From a virus: a stretch of DNA of 64,000 bases. The stretch is taken from the IMG/VR virus record IMGVR_UViG_3300049919_000418, positions 22,928 to 86,927 of that record. One strand, given 5' to 3'. The notes under the pieces were generated by a model, which was not told the origin of the DNA, did not search any database, and saw only the letters and a list, made by a program, of their open reading frames with translations. This document shows positions 26,007 through 34,994 of the stretch, piece by piece (position 1 is the stretch's first letter; each line of letters opens with the position of its first letter). The translations under genes and the position numbers were made by a program.

Positions 26007-27259
26007 AGTGAGTCAATATAATAATGGTTAACGGATTTGAGTCCGGTCTTATCGATAATAAGACAATTTTGACGGGCACGGGAATGTAAATTAAGGTTAT
26101 CGGAATATTGGTCGCCCATTGGTAATGCGCCCATCATAATGAATTCAAAATCATTAAATTCGTGATGCTCCCAATGGTGCTTGTCGTTTTGGATAAAAAT
26201 TGCGCTATTGCACTCACTATATATACTGCTTTTCGCCAAGATTAAACTTTGAACATAGCTTTCTCTGGGTTTTCCGCCGCTTGGAACATCCGCTTTGAAT
26301 TGGGCACTCGCTCCGTGATCCAAAATAACCATTGTATTGGAAATTTTGAAAACAGCAGTTCTGTTGCTATAGACATTAATTTCTATGGTTTTTACCGCCC
26401 TAAAATAGCCCTTAAGGGCCATAACAACCGGATAATCGTAACTCCCCCCATGATTTCCCTGAACTGAATGCACGACTATTTTTCCAAAAACCTCGTTAAG
26501 CTTACCGACAAAGCTATAGAGAATTTCCAATATTGCATCGCATTGGGTGGCCCTATAACAATCAACCTCAAGCTGAGTCCCCTTCTCTGTCGCCCCTCTA
26601 AGACCATGAAATAAGTCACCTCCAAGAATACACACGCACCCCTCAAATCCTACTTTGTCATTTTTAACATCTTCGACAATTTTACTTAAAAGTTTACCTA
26701 GAGCTTCTTTCGCTTTTTCTGTGCTCCATCCGACTTGCCTATATAAGTCTCTTTCGTCGGCAACCAAACCAATCTGAAGATCATTTAAAGACACAACAAA
26801 ATATCGCCCATTTTTATTAATTTGGTTTGCCGCAATTTTTAACGATTCCCTTGGTTTAAAATTATTTAAACTTTTTTCGAATGGGTTCAATACTCCACTT
26901 TGGAAGTTTTGCCAACTTTCTGCATCTTTTTTAATTTTTTCAATATAAAAGTCTTGTGCTTTTTCAAGTGCTGCCGCTTTGCGCTCAACGATAACACGCG
27001 CAAGATCATCTTCACTCAATTCCAAAACTTCCTCGTCGGACACTGGAACGGAATCCCTTGTAAACCCAAGTGCCCTGCGGTAAGACTCAAAGCCTGATTT
27101 GCTGAATCCGTATTTTAAACAGATATTTTCGACGCTTGTTTTATTGGCACAATAATCAACAATTAAATTCTTATGTAAATCGCGGCCAAGAGAAAGTTTG
27201 CTTCCATTTTTCAGCGTTATTGTGTATCCGTTTTCAGTTAGTTCGTATTTTTTTGACAT
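26003..27259 (-). CDS. Metallophosphoesterase with N-terminal helix-turn-helix
   Basis: 418 residues from the ATG at 27259 (MSKKYELTENG); an upstream alternative start overlaps the primase gene further and is not favoured. The N-terminal 90 residues look like an HTH (TSVENICLKYGFSKSGFESYRR). The phosphoesterase domain has SLNDLQIGL, GGDLFHGL, VQGNHGGSYD, LDHGASA and NDKHHWEHHEF, the usual two-metal set, although the first motif has Asn-Asp rather than Asp-x-His. Related phage proteins are common next to primases. It could be a nuclease or phosphatase. Confidence 0.72.
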   Translation of the reverse strand: MSKKYELTENGYTITLKNGSKLSLGRDLHKNLIVDYCANKTSVENICLKYGFSKSGFESYRRALGFTRDSVPVSDEEVLELSEDDLARVIVERKAAALEKAQDFYIEKIKKDAESWQNFQSGVLNPFEKSLNNFKPRESLKIAANQINKNGRYFVVSLNDLQIGLVADERDLYRQVGWSTEKAKEALGKLLSKIVEDVKNDKVGFEGCVCILGGDLFHGLRGATEKGTQLEVDCYRATQCDAILEILYSFVGKLNEVFGKIVVHSVQGNHGGSYDYPVVMALKGYFRAVKTIEINVYSNRTAVFKISNTMVILDHGASAQFKADVPSGGKPRESYVQSLILAKSSIYSECNSAIFIQNDKHHWEHHEFNDFEFIMMGALPMGDQYSDNLNLHSRARQNCLIIDKTGLKSVNHYYIDSL

Positions 27260-28136
27260 ATTGTTTTCTTTGCGATTCCTCCATATCCCCCCAATCGCCA
27301 TTGGGCGGCAGACAGATTTTAATTATATTTTCGTCAATTACCTTAGAAAGTTTCATTTTGATTCCCTCTGCCGCAAGAGCGCCCCAATTTTTTTCTTTTT
27401 CTTTGTCGTTATTTGTGGATACGAATATCCGTTTTAAATTTAATGTTGATAGAATATTTAAAACCTTTGGGGAAAGATCAATTCCAAACAGCACTATAAC
27501 ATTCTTTACACTAATTTCGTAAAGGGCGAGCGCGTCTCCGACACTTTCCACCAGAAAAACCTCCTGCTCTTCCTGAGCGTTGTCAAGCGAAGCAAGCGGA
27601 AAAATCCACTTTCGCGAATCTCCTAACTTTTTCCATTTAACTCTGCCGCCGATAAGGTCGCGCCCAACAACTCCAATTACATCGCCCTCTTCATTGCGAA
27701 TTACAAAGACAAATCTATTGCTTTGTTTTCCAGAAAAACAGACTCCGCATTCAAAATTATTTAATGTTTCCGGCGAGATTCCGCGCTTCTCGTAAAACGA
27801 GAAATGTGGCATCAGGCCCGTAACATACTTCATATCAATCTTCTTGTCAAGCTTTATTTTCGGTTTTTTCTCAATTGTGCTAGGCGAATACCCTTCGTTT
27901 TTCACCCAATCCTTCGCCTCTTTAATGGAGGTTAAACCGAGGGAGAGTTGAACGAGTTCAAAAAGGTTCCCTTTAATATTTGCCGCAAAATCGACAAACG
28001 AACCGTATTCCTTGGAGATACGAAGCGACGAAGCGTTGGAGCTTTCCCGGTAAACCGGGATCGCTCTCCAGAAACTCGCGCTTTCGTTTCTCAGGTCGAA
28101 ACCTAATTTTGTTAAAAGATCTTCAATATCTGTCAT
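27234..28136 (-). CDS. DnaG-like primase with TOPRIM domain, zinc finger degenerate
   Basis: 300 residues. The TOPRIM domain has the acidic motif FLVESVGDALALYE, VIVLFGIDL and IFVSTNNDKEKEKN. The N-terminal region keeps the outline of the primase zinc domain (AIPVYRESSNASSLRIS, FVDFAANIKGNLFELVQ) but the metal-binding Cys and His residues are missing. It overlaps the replicative helicase start by four bases (ATGA), so the two are co-translated, as expected for partners that make primers at the fork. Confidence 0.8.
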   Translation of the reverse strand: MTDIEDLLTKLGFDLRNESASFWRAIPVYRESSNASSLRISKEYGSFVDFAANIKGNLFELVQLSLGLTSIKEAKDWVKNEGYSPSTIEKKPKIKLDKKIDMKYVTGLMPHFSFYEKRGISPETLNNFECGVCFSGKQSNRFVFVIRNEEGDVIGVVGRDLIGGRVKWKKLGDSRKWIFPLASLDNAQEEQEVFLVESVGDALALYEISVKNVIVLFGIDLSPKVLNILSTLNLKRIFVSTNNDKEKEKNWGALAAEGIKMKLSKVIDENIIKICLPPNGDWGDMEESQRKQYVKKIRTN

Positions 28137-29647
28137 AACGGGTCTTCAATTACCAACGGTTTTTTTCTATCTTTCCAAGGCTTCCCCTCGTTATCTCCGC
28201 CGCTATCGGGTCCACTTTCCGTAATATCAATTTGTTCCTGTCCTTTCGCAACAACGTCCGCATATGTTCCACACTCAGTAATATTGAAATTTTTAACTTT
28301 TAAATTCAATTTATTAATCGTGTAGGTAATTCCGGCTTTGCCGTTTTCCTTCACATACATTTCATCGTCCCAATCCTCGCCTTGGTTTCTCAGCACACAA
28401 GGGTAAAGAACGTGAGTTCCAAACTCCTCGCCATCGCGGGCCAATTCTTCTGGAGATTTCTTTTGGAAAAACAGAATGTTGGAAGCGAACCACTTGATTC
28501 GTTGGGAAGATGCTACATCATGAGCGGCGTTTGTTTGAACTGCCGCCAATCCAGATGCTTGAACGCCCTTTTCAGACATTAGATGCTTGAGCGTGTCGCA
28601 TTTTTGACCTAACACCTGCCACTCTTGATTGAATCCAGTGATATTTTCTCCCGTGATTTTCATGTAGTCATAAATCACAAGACGAAGATCGTCCGGTTCC
28701 GTTTCAGTCGCTGCCCAACGACGAACAATTTTACAAACCTTTTCAATCGGCGTGTTAGCAACATAAACGTGCTTGATATTGCCGGAACGCTTTTTCATAA
28801 CAGGGAACTTTTGAGTTACCTTGTCCACCATATCGGAATCGTTCTGCCACTTTCCGTTTTTGATGAAAATTTCGTTAACGTCCGTTAGCGCTGCAATCTT
28901 CCGAGTCTTGACGCGTTCTGTTTCAAGCTCAGTATCAAGAATGAGAACTTTGATGGTTTTGCCTTGATTGTATCGACAAAACGGAACGTCTGCTAGATAA
29001 TTCAATATCGTGGACTTACCTGTTTTTGGTGGAGAAGCAATAATGTTGAAGTCTCCGGGAGTTAACGGACCCCACCAACGATTCCAAGTTTTAAAAGGGG
29101 TCATGATTCCGTCTGCACCTTGTTTTTGGCCAAGGTTTTCCGCGAACTCGTCAAGGTTTTCGTAAAGGTCGATTAACTCATATCCATCTTCAACTGAAGT
29201 TGTCATGGCTGTTGCTAGACCCTTTTCCGTTGCAGTTATAATATCCCCTACATCACCATTGATTGCCTTGTTGATCGAGGCGATTGTATTCTGGCAAGCT
29301 TGGATAGAGCTACGTGCGATTTTATATTTATAGCATTCTTTAAAATACGTTTCGGCCATTTCCTTCGTGACAGCACTTCTGGCGGAAATCGTTCTAATAT
29401 AATCGGGAAGGTCAACGCCATCCTGCTCTTTCAGGCCAATATTAGAAATGTGGTCAGAAAGAATAATTACGTCAACGGTTTTCTTGCTTTTGAACTGGAA
29501 TCTAATCGCACCACAAATTACCCTATGAACGTCGGAATAAAAAAGATCATCCGAAAGATGATCGATATAATCTGAAATTATTTCAGGGTTCTTAATTAAT
29601 GTTGCGAGGAATGTTCTTTCTTTGTCTAGCGAATGCGGTAATTTCAA
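28133..29647 (-). CDS. DnaB-like replicative helicase
   Basis: 504 residues. The N-domain starts SLDKERTFLATLIKNPE and has the helical layout of DnaB. The RecA-like ATPase core has Walker A IIASPPKTGKST (about 202-213), VLILDTELETER and LVIYDYMKI (Walker B), and a late arginine-containing stretch. The N-terminal SARSAVTKEMAETYF helix matches the DnaB linker. It forms a unit with the primase and is probably the hexameric fork helicase. The C-terminal 30 residues are Gly/Asp/Lys-rich and disordered. Confidence 0.86.
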   Translation of the reverse strand: MKLPHSLDKERTFLATLIKNPEIISDYIDHLSDDLFYSDVHRVICGAIRFQFKSKKTVDVIILSDHISNIGLKEQDGVDLPDYIRTISARSAVTKEMAETYFKECYKYKIARSSIQACQNTIASINKAINGDVGDIITATEKGLATAMTTSVEDGYELIDLYENLDEFAENLGQKQGADGIMTPFKTWNRWWGPLTPGDFNIIASPPKTGKSTILNYLADVPFCRYNQGKTIKVLILDTELETERVKTRKIAALTDVNEIFIKNGKWQNDSDMVDKVTQKFPVMKKRSGNIKHVYVANTPIEKVCKIVRRWAATETEPDDLRLVIYDYMKITGENITGFNQEWQVLGQKCDTLKHLMSEKGVQASGLAAVQTNAAHDVASSQRIKWFASNILFFQKKSPEELARDGEEFGTHVLYPCVLRNQGEDWDDEMYVKENGKAGITYTINKLNLKVKNFNITECGTYADVVAKGQEQIDITESGPDSGGDNEGKPWKDRKKPLVIEDPL

Positions 29648-29964
29648 GGTAATTTCAGTCTGTCTTTTAATGGAATGGAACTCAAACTCTGTTCGGTTGT
29701 TCGAACATATTTGATATCGTTTTTTATCTCAACTTTTTCAGGTTTCTGGAGCTGGAGAAATATTTTTTTTGTTTTTGCAATCTCTTGTTTCCCGTCCTTG
29801 GAATTGAACCAAGCAAGGGATGCTAGGTTGAAACCTAACACTAGAAATTTCCAAAACTCAAGAGGCTCTTGCTTTAGAAGCGATTTAATCAACTTCATTT
29901 CGCGGGGCCAATTAATTGATTCTTTTTTGCAAAACTTCTCAATAAGAAGCTGCATTTCCCTCAT
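29644..29964 (-). CDS. Small hypothetical protein before helicase
   Basis: 106 residues from the ATG at 29964 (MREMQLLIEKFCKK); the frame extends to 30099 with an ATG at 30003 that would overlap the upstream gene by 29 bases, so the start is uncertain. Basic and helical, with EFWKFLVLGFNLASLAWFNSKDGKQEI in the centre. Its position immediately before the helicase (four-base overlap) suits a helicase loader or adaptor, but there is no recognisable motif for that. Confidence 0.5.
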   Translation of the reverse strand: MREMQLLIEKFCKKESINWPREMKLIKSLLKQEPLEFWKFLVLGFNLASLAWFNSKDGKQEIAKTKKIFLQLQKPEKVEIKNDIKYVRTTEQSLSSIPLKDRLKLP

Positions 29965-29974
29965 TGGCGAAAGG

Positions 29975-30304
29975 TCAGGATTCTTCGAACTCTTCTTCTC
30001 CATCGTCGTCTTCATCGTCATCGTCTTCGATATCACTAAGGTCAAAATCTCCGAAATCGGAGGGAGTTGATAACGATCTAACTGCCAATGCGTTATCAAT
30101 AGTATTTAAAGCTAAAAGAATACTAAGAGCTTTTTTTGCAAGCGCCAGATAGTGAATCTCTGAATCGAAGCATAAATCCTCAATAACGTTACCATTCGGT
30201 CCAATTCTAAATAATATAAATCCTCCCGCCGAATGCTCTTCTAACTGAGCTTTTACGTTTGGGGGGAGTTCTCCTGTGTATTCTTGCGGATCTTGTTGCG
30301 GCAT
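29975..30304 (-). CDS. Small protein with acidic tail
   Basis: 109 residues. The first 80 residues form a small alpha/beta domain (GFILFRIGPNGNVIEDLCF, YLALAKKALSILLAL). The last 25 residues are almost all Asp and Glu (DIEDDDDEDDDGEEE), which may mimic DNA or contact basic proteins. It ends one base before the endonuclease gene's coding region upstream starts to read into it, with no gap. No family recognised. Confidence 0.6.
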   Translation of the reverse strand: MPQQDPQEYTGELPPNVKAQLEEHSAGGFILFRIGPNGNVIEDLCFDSEIHYLALAKKALSILLALNTIDNALAVRSLSTPSDFGDFDLSDIEDDDDEDDDGEEEFEES

Positions 30305-30712
30305 TTAAATTAGGTCGTGTTTTTCTAAGAATTCTTTCGTTAATGGTAGATCAGAAGGGTAGATTTCGACTAGTCTCAATCCATTCAATTCGCACCACCT
30401 CCTTTTTTCAACATCCCTCTGCAATTGAGCGTAATAATTGCCCTTATTCCCATTGTGAAAAAATTCATTAAATTCGGAGTGCTGCGCCCCTTGAATCTCC
30501 AACGCTATCTTACGCGTTAAATTCACAATGTCAAGCGTCATTTTCGTGCCAACCACAGGAAATTCCTCATAAATAACGTGAGTGCGCCAAAAAGGTTGCA
30601 AAAAAAACTTTACGCCCTCTTGAAATTTGCTTCGGGATTTCTTTTCCCACTTCATTCGATACTTGGAAACGTCTTTATTCGCCTCGTTTCCGGTTAATTT
30701 AATAAATTTCAT
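30305..30712 (-). CDS. Vsr/EDxHD-like PD-(D/E)XK endonuclease
   Basis: 135 residues, similar in size to very-short-patch-repair nucleases. The core is MTLDIVNLTRKIALEIQGAQH: an Asp then E-x-Q followed by a His, then FHNGNKGNYYAQLQRDVEKRRWCELNGLRLVEIYPSD, where the final strand plus 'VEIYPSDL' is typical of the Vsr fold. Proteins of this kind occur in phages both as repair nucleases and as free-standing homing endonucleases. It overlaps the glycosyltransferase gene upstream by four bases. Confidence 0.62.
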   Translation of the reverse strand: MKFIKLTGNEANKDVSKYRMKWEKKSRSKFQEGVKFFLQPFWRTHVIYEEFPVVGTKMTLDIVNLTRKIALEIQGAQHSEFNEFFHNGNKGNYYAQLQRDVEKRRWCELNGLRLVEIYPSDLPLTKEFLEKHDLI

Positions 30713-31482
30713 TTAATCGGCGGTAAATATTTTTTAATTTCTTCGGCGGACATTAATTTAATCTTTTCAAATTCAATGTTATTTTGAAAAAAATGGGGAT
30801 TTCCGCCCCCACTATCGCCCCCCCTTGAATGTTCAAAGTGGTAAACGGTTCCATCTTCAAGCCTTCCAACCCTCAACTCAAGCTTTTCGAATCGGAAAAG
30901 CCTTTCTCGGTCTTCGGGGCCGTAAGACACAAACCCCTCGTTTTCCCCTCCGCTCTCCCGATAAACCTTTGTTGACGCGAAAAAGACATGTCCACAATAG
31001 GCATCAGATACATTTTTATGGCCACTACTTTTAATTAATTTTTCTTCAAATTCCTCGTTGAATTCAGTTCGATCAAAACTCTCCCAAATCTGAACCTGAG
31101 ACATTCCCACGGGGTAAGGATAAACTATATCCGCAAACCCAAACGCAATCATTTTCGAACATAGCCCGTAAGAATCAACAGGCAAAATAACGTCGATGTC
31201 ATAATTGGAAACGATTGGTGTTGAGACTTTTGACAGAAGCGTGTTTAAAAATTTTGTTCTGTGGAAATACTTCGATTCCGAATCTTTAATTATGCTTACG
31301 TTCAAGTTTTTTAAATCCCCCAAAAAGTCAAGCTTGGTTTCTCCATCGCACATTTCGTAAATAAATACATTTGTTTTGAAATGTTTATTAAGATACCCAA
31401 GCACTGACTTAGCGTTTAAATATCGATCTTTGGACTCGATTTTAATGGCAGTAATAAATGTTACATTTGCTAGATCTTTCAT
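30709..31482 (-). CDS. GT-A glycosyltransferase with GT7-type C-terminal motif
   Basis: 257 residues. A GT-A layout: N-terminal VTFITAIKIES, the metal-binding YDIDVILP, and the acceptor motif NEGFVSYGPEDRERLFRFEKL, which matches the 'NE-x-F-x-x-W/Y-G-x-ED' element of galactosyltransferase-like family 7 C-terminal domains. The later FEHSRGGDS gives the His often found near the end. It is co-translated with the next glycosyltransferase. Donor and acceptor unknown. Confidence 0.68.
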   Translation of the reverse strand: MKDLANVTFITAIKIESKDRYLNAKSVLGYLNKHFKTNVFIYEMCDGETKLDFLGDLKNLNVSIIKDSESKYFHRTKFLNTLLSKVSTPIVSNYDIDVILPVDSYGLCSKMIAFGFADIVYPYPVGMSQVQIWESFDRTEFNEEFEEKLIKSSGHKNVSDAYCGHVFFASTKVYRESGGENEGFVSYGPEDRERLFRFEKLELRVGRLEDGTVYHFEHSRGGDSGGGNPHFFQNNIEFEKIKLMSAEEIKKYLPPIK

Positions 31483-32303
31483 GTATTGTAAATTGCTCCA
31501 TGTTGGTAGTGAATACCGGAAACTGGCGAGACTTCACCTATTTCAAAAAATAGGTTTACCTGAAGATACCTTAAAACGTGGTCGCCCCATCTTTTTGAGA
31601 AGATTCTTCCAGTTTTATTTATGAGGGTGTAAAATGAGCGGCTTTCCTCGCTTCTCATTGAGGAAACTCGGCACATTTCAAAATTCGTGTAGTAAAGTGT
31701 TCCATTCTCAATTTCCTTAATGTTGATTTTTGTTTTTATTGACTTACGATCTATCCATTCTGAAACGGTATCGTTTAAACCCTCGCAAACAGCTTGGTTA
31801 TCAACCTGAATCGCTGGCGCAATATACGCGTAACTAAGGTTGTTAGAGTTGAACCATTCGAAAATATCGTAACCAATCGGGCTAAGGATAAAAGAGTCTG
31901 TGTCTAACCTCATGTATGATTCGTAGTCCGAAAGATATTCAAAAATTCCAGAAAAGAAAAAATTACACATATGTCTATAACCCATGGTGAACCCTTTATG
32001 CCAATAAGCTATTGGGCCATTTTGATGAGTAGGGTGCGGATAAAATTCTGGAATTTCATCCAATATATCTTGCTGGTATGGAGGAAGAACAAATGATACT
32101 TTTTTGTAAATTATTCTTTCGCGCTTAAGTATTTTATCTTTGAACGGCTCCAAGTCCTCCTCATGAAAAAGGAGGATATCAAATTCCGAGCAAAAAGGCG
32201 AGACATTTTTTTCCAAAAGATCAAGCGATTTATTTAGGCTTTCTACATCCTCCTGAGTCGCCCTTACCAAATAAGCTACACAGCTTTTATTTATAACACC
32301 CAT
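31479..32303 (-). CDS. GT15-like (Kre2/Mnt1-type) glycosyltransferase
   Basis: 274 residues. The motifs match the fungal alpha-1,2-mannosyltransferase family GT15: GYRHMCNFFFSGIF, YESYMRLDTDSFI (donor site), the PIGYDIFEWFNSNNLSYAYI stretch, YTNFEMCRVSSMRS, and RWGDHVLRYLQVNLFF near the end. This family is mainly eukaryotic and uses GDP-mannose. No membrane anchor or signal peptide is present, unlike the Golgi enzymes. Mannose is plausible as donor, since a GDP-mannose dehydratase lies in the same operon. Its presence in a phage is unusual. Confidence 0.72.
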   Translation of the reverse strand: MGVINKSCVAYLVRATQEDVESLNKSLDLLEKNVSPFCSEFDILLFHEEDLEPFKDKILKRERIIYKKVSFVLPPYQQDILDEIPEFYPHPTHQNGPIAYWHKGFTMGYRHMCNFFFSGIFEYLSDYESYMRLDTDSFILSPIGYDIFEWFNSNNLSYAYIAPAIQVDNQAVCEGLNDTVSEWIDRKSIKTKINIKEIENGTLYYTNFEMCRVSSMRSEESRSFYTLINKTGRIFSKRWGDHVLRYLQVNLFFEIGEVSPVSGIHYQHGAIYNT

Positions 32304-32956
32304 CCTATTTGATAATCTTCGAATATTTTTTTTGCACTCATTTTTTCGATAGCTTCCCTTACAAGATTTCCCTTTCCTATTGGAGGATCTGTAAAAAACG
32401 CATTGTGGTCGTCAACAACAATGATAGATCCCTTTCCAAGAAAGGGTCGCGCTGCATTAAATTCTTTTAAATGGTGCTCTTGGGACGGACCCGGATTTTC
32501 TTTTGTAATATCAAACGAATCCAAATATAACAAATCAATTATTACCCCTCTTGATTCATCGTTTTGACCATACCTATAATAATCCGTTTTAATAAATTCA
32601 ACAGAATCGGAACAAAAAGCTTTCGCCGAGCCTCCCTTAGTAAAAAAGCTATTGGCGTAATCAACATTTTTCTGATTAATATCAACAGATATTAGTTGCC
32701 CATTATTATATTTTAAAAACTCATTAAACAGAAACGAGCTACACCCATCGTCTCCGAAACACATGCTTCCGTGGTCTTGCCTCATACACCCAGTCTCCAG
32801 AATACAATAATGAGCCTCTTCTTTCTCTTCAAGAAGTTGAAATACTTTGAGAAAGCTGTCCGCCCTGTTTCTAATTGGATTGGCCGGGTGGCCGGGACGC
32901 AACATTAAATCATAATAATCTCTTTTAAATATTTCTGAGAATTTCATTTTATCCAC
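32291..32956 (-). CDS. Class I SAM-dependent methyltransferase
   Basis: 221 residues. The SAM-binding region is CILETGCMRQ (motif I, glycine-rich) followed by GQLISVDINQKNVDYA (motif II acidic Asp) and LLYLDSFDIT, with IIVVDDHNAF as the catalytic-end strand. This corresponds to Methyltransf_24-type enzymes that often modify sugars or phenols. It overlaps both neighbours by about 13 bases and sits among glycosyltransferases, so it may cap a glycan by O-methylation. The acceptor is unknown. Confidence 0.65.
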   Translation of the reverse strand: MDKMKFSEIFKRDYYDLMLRPGHPANPIRNRADSFLKVFQLLEEKEEAHYCILETGCMRQDHGSMCFGDDGCSSFLFNEFLKYNNGQLISVDINQKNVDYANSFFTKGGSAKAFCSDSVEFIKTDYYRYGQNDESRGVIIDLLYLDSFDITKENPGPSQEHHLKEFNAARPFLGKGSIIVVDDHNAFFTDPPIGKGNLVREAIEKMSAKKIFEDYQIGWVL

Positions 32957-33528
32957 ACTCCATAACTACAATTAGCGCCGTGAAAATTTTTCTTAACTGT
33001 TCCCCCTACATATCTCTTCACGCAACCCTCCCCGAATTGGGATTCAAGATAATCAAAGGTGATGCAATGGGGGTGCGCTGCGTCCTTGCCCCCGTGTCCA
33101 TCGGGCTCAAAAAATCTAATTATCTTACAGTTCTTTTTACATAGATTTATAATTTCAGTAGGATCGATAACATGTTCCAACACGTTAAATAACCAAGCTT
33201 CGTCCACAGAGGGGAAATTACACGTTTCGGCGGGTTCGTGGATGAATGTTATTTTTTTGTTATAAAGTGGCAAAGCGTCCTCATAGATAGTCGGTTCTAT
33301 AATATATGACTCACCATAATTCTCACAGAAATAAAGTCCTGCTACCTTTGCAGGACCAATCTCCACAACAGATGAACCTTTTAAGTCTCTGTTTACTCCG
33401 GTGTATCGAAAGTAATTTTCATAAGCCTTTTCGTAGTGCTTCGCTGATTCTTCAAATTTTTGCTGATGGAATGTTCTTTCGCTAATTTGCGCTTCCGCCC
33501 ATCTATCTTGAGATATTCTATTTATCAT
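32944..33528 (-). CDS. SAM-dependent methyltransferase-like protein
   Basis: 194 residues. SSVVEIGPAKVAGLYF is motif I, GESYIIEPTIYED motif II, and DEAWLFNVLEHVIDP is the 'NVLEH' motif of methyltransferase type 11 proteins. The first 40 residues form a basic helix. Gene overlaps of 13 and 11 bases tie it to the other methyltransferase and the next glycosyltransferase. It probably methylates a glycan built by the cluster. Activity is inferred from motifs only. Confidence 0.62.
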   Translation of the reverse strand: MINRISQDRWAEAQISERTFHQQKFEESAKHYEKAYENYFRYTGVNRDLKGSSVVEIGPAKVAGLYFCENYGESYIIEPTIYEDALPLYNKKITFIHEPAETCNFPSVDEAWLFNVLEHVIDPTEIINLCKKNCKIIRFFEPDGHGGKDAAHPHCITFDYLESQFGEGCVKRYVGGTVKKNFHGANCSYGVWIK

Positions 33529-34339
33529 CGATTAGTATTCTATTTTCGTTTTTTGGCGATTGCGAGATCATATCTCTGTGTCTATTGTAAAGTGTTCTGG
33601 TATTTTTTTGATTGGCTTGTAGCATCCAAGGCTTAGTTTGTCCGCCCTCTCTTGTTCCGCCCCAAGAATCATCACAAATAAATTCGATAGGGTAACAACC
33701 ACATCTAAAACCCGTGGAAGCGCGAACCCTATAACATAAATCGTGATCGTCGCTGTCTTGCGGGCAGAAAGCTTCGTCAAATCCCCCTGCCTGCTCAAAC
33801 ACATCGCGCCTTATAGCCAACGGCCCACGGTTAACACAATCCCTTACTCCGAAGATATCCCTACTCAAGTTGGCGCTGTTTGCGTGATCCGTATGAAATA
33901 AAATGTCACTCCAACAATCGCTTCTTCCGTTAGGTTCAAATAAGTGGCTTGAGTTGGGATTTGCAATCCAATTATGCGCTGTTCTCGCAGTTACAGCGAA
34001 TATATCATCAAAAGCTTGAAACGGCTTAAGAAGTCTTTTGTCCCACCCTAATTCGTTTACAATCATATCATCTTGAACAATAACTATATATTCGCCCGTG
34101 CTTTCCGAAGCGGCAAGATTATTCGACTTTGTTTCAAACACGTTTGGCGCGGAAAGTTTCTTGATTTTGATGTCTTTGTTTTGACTTATAAACGTGTCAA
34201 GAATTATTTCGGAATTATCGTTACACCCATCCAAAACGCAAATTAATTCATAGTCTTGAACGGTTAGGCGTTTAATGGCGTCAAGCACCCTTTCCAAAAG
34301 GAAACCTTTGTTGTGGATTGTAAGATTAATACTAATCAT
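33518..34339 (-). CDS. GT2 family glycosyltransferase
   Basis: 273 residues. Classic GT2: ISINLTIHNKGFLLERVLDA at the start, LICVLDGCNDNSE, SNNLAASESTGEYIVIVQDDMIV with the Asp-Asp metal site, and later GGFDEAFCPQDSDDHDLCYR, the acceptor-side 'ED' type motif. No transmembrane helix, so the enzyme is cytoplasmic. Overlaps by 8-11 bases with both neighbours. Sugar donor not predictable. Confidence 0.8.
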   Translation of the reverse strand: MISINLTIHNKGFLLERVLDAIKRLTVQDYELICVLDGCNDNSEIILDTFISQNKDIKIKKLSAPNVFETKSNNLAASESTGEYIVIVQDDMIVNELGWDKRLLKPFQAFDDIFAVTARTAHNWIANPNSSHLFEPNGRSDCWSDILFHTDHANSANLSRDIFGVRDCVNRGPLAIRRDVFEQAGGFDEAFCPQDSDDHDLCYRVRASTGFRCGCYPIEFICDDSWGGTREGGQTKPWMLQANQKNTRTLYNRHRDMISQSPKNENRILIDDK

Positions 34340-34994
34340 TTACGTTGCAAACTACGGATTTTCTTATTTCTTGGGATATTTTTAGATTTAAACTTATAGC
34401 AAGATTGCTTAATATACTTTGATCGTGACGGTGATCAATAAAATCTGGAAAGTTCGGCTTCCCACAAATATTTGGAATGTCGGTTAAGATATTTTCATCG
34501 CAGCAATACGAAAGCCACTCTTTAAATATTCTCTTTGAGTTTTGGTTCGCCCTAAATGCGATTACCCCCGCTTCAATCTGTATTGAATCCCAATACTTTC
34601 TTTCATCACACTCCATCATTTCGAAACAGTCTCTTTTCGTATATTTAGAGGATTTGAATGACCCGGCAGTTAAACATATATCACTATCTCTAAGGCACTG
34701 GCTCAAAGTTTTTTTGATATCAAAGTTAAAGTCGTCGCCGCAATCCAAATATAGAATTTCATCCCCATCGGTTGATCTTGTAATTGAGTCAAGAAGAATA
34801 TAGGGCTTCCAAATCCAATAGCCCGCGCCCCTTTCTTCCTGTGCAATATAAGAATACCTATTATAAAACGAAGTTTGCTTAAAATACTCCTCTTTATATT
34901 CTATTACCTCGCCAAAATACAATCGACCTTTGCTTGCCAACCTCTTCGCTTTTTCTTCAAACTTTTCGTTATAGTATAAAACTAACTTATGCAT
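34332..34994 (-). CDS. GT-A-like glycosyltransferase, capsule type
   Basis: 220 residues. The pattern GAGYWIWKPYILLDSI, followed by GDEILYLDCGDDFN with a D-x-G-D metal site, is a recurrent signature of small bacterial glycosyltransferases from capsule and LPS loci. The C-terminal HRHDQSILSNLAI is the conserved catalytic-end block. Co-translated with the fucosyltransferase-like gene. Acceptor unknown. Confidence 0.68.
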   Translation of the reverse strand: MHKLVLYYNEKFEEKAKRLASKGRLYFGEVIEYKEEYFKQTSFYNRYSYIAQEERGAGYWIWKPYILLDSITRSTDGDEILYLDCGDDFNFDIKKTLSQCLRDSDICLTAGSFKSSKYTKRDCFEMMECDERKYWDSIQIEAGVIAFRANQNSKRIFKEWLSYCCDENILTDIPNICGKPNFPDFIDHRHDQSILSNLAISLNLKISQEIRKSVVCNVND

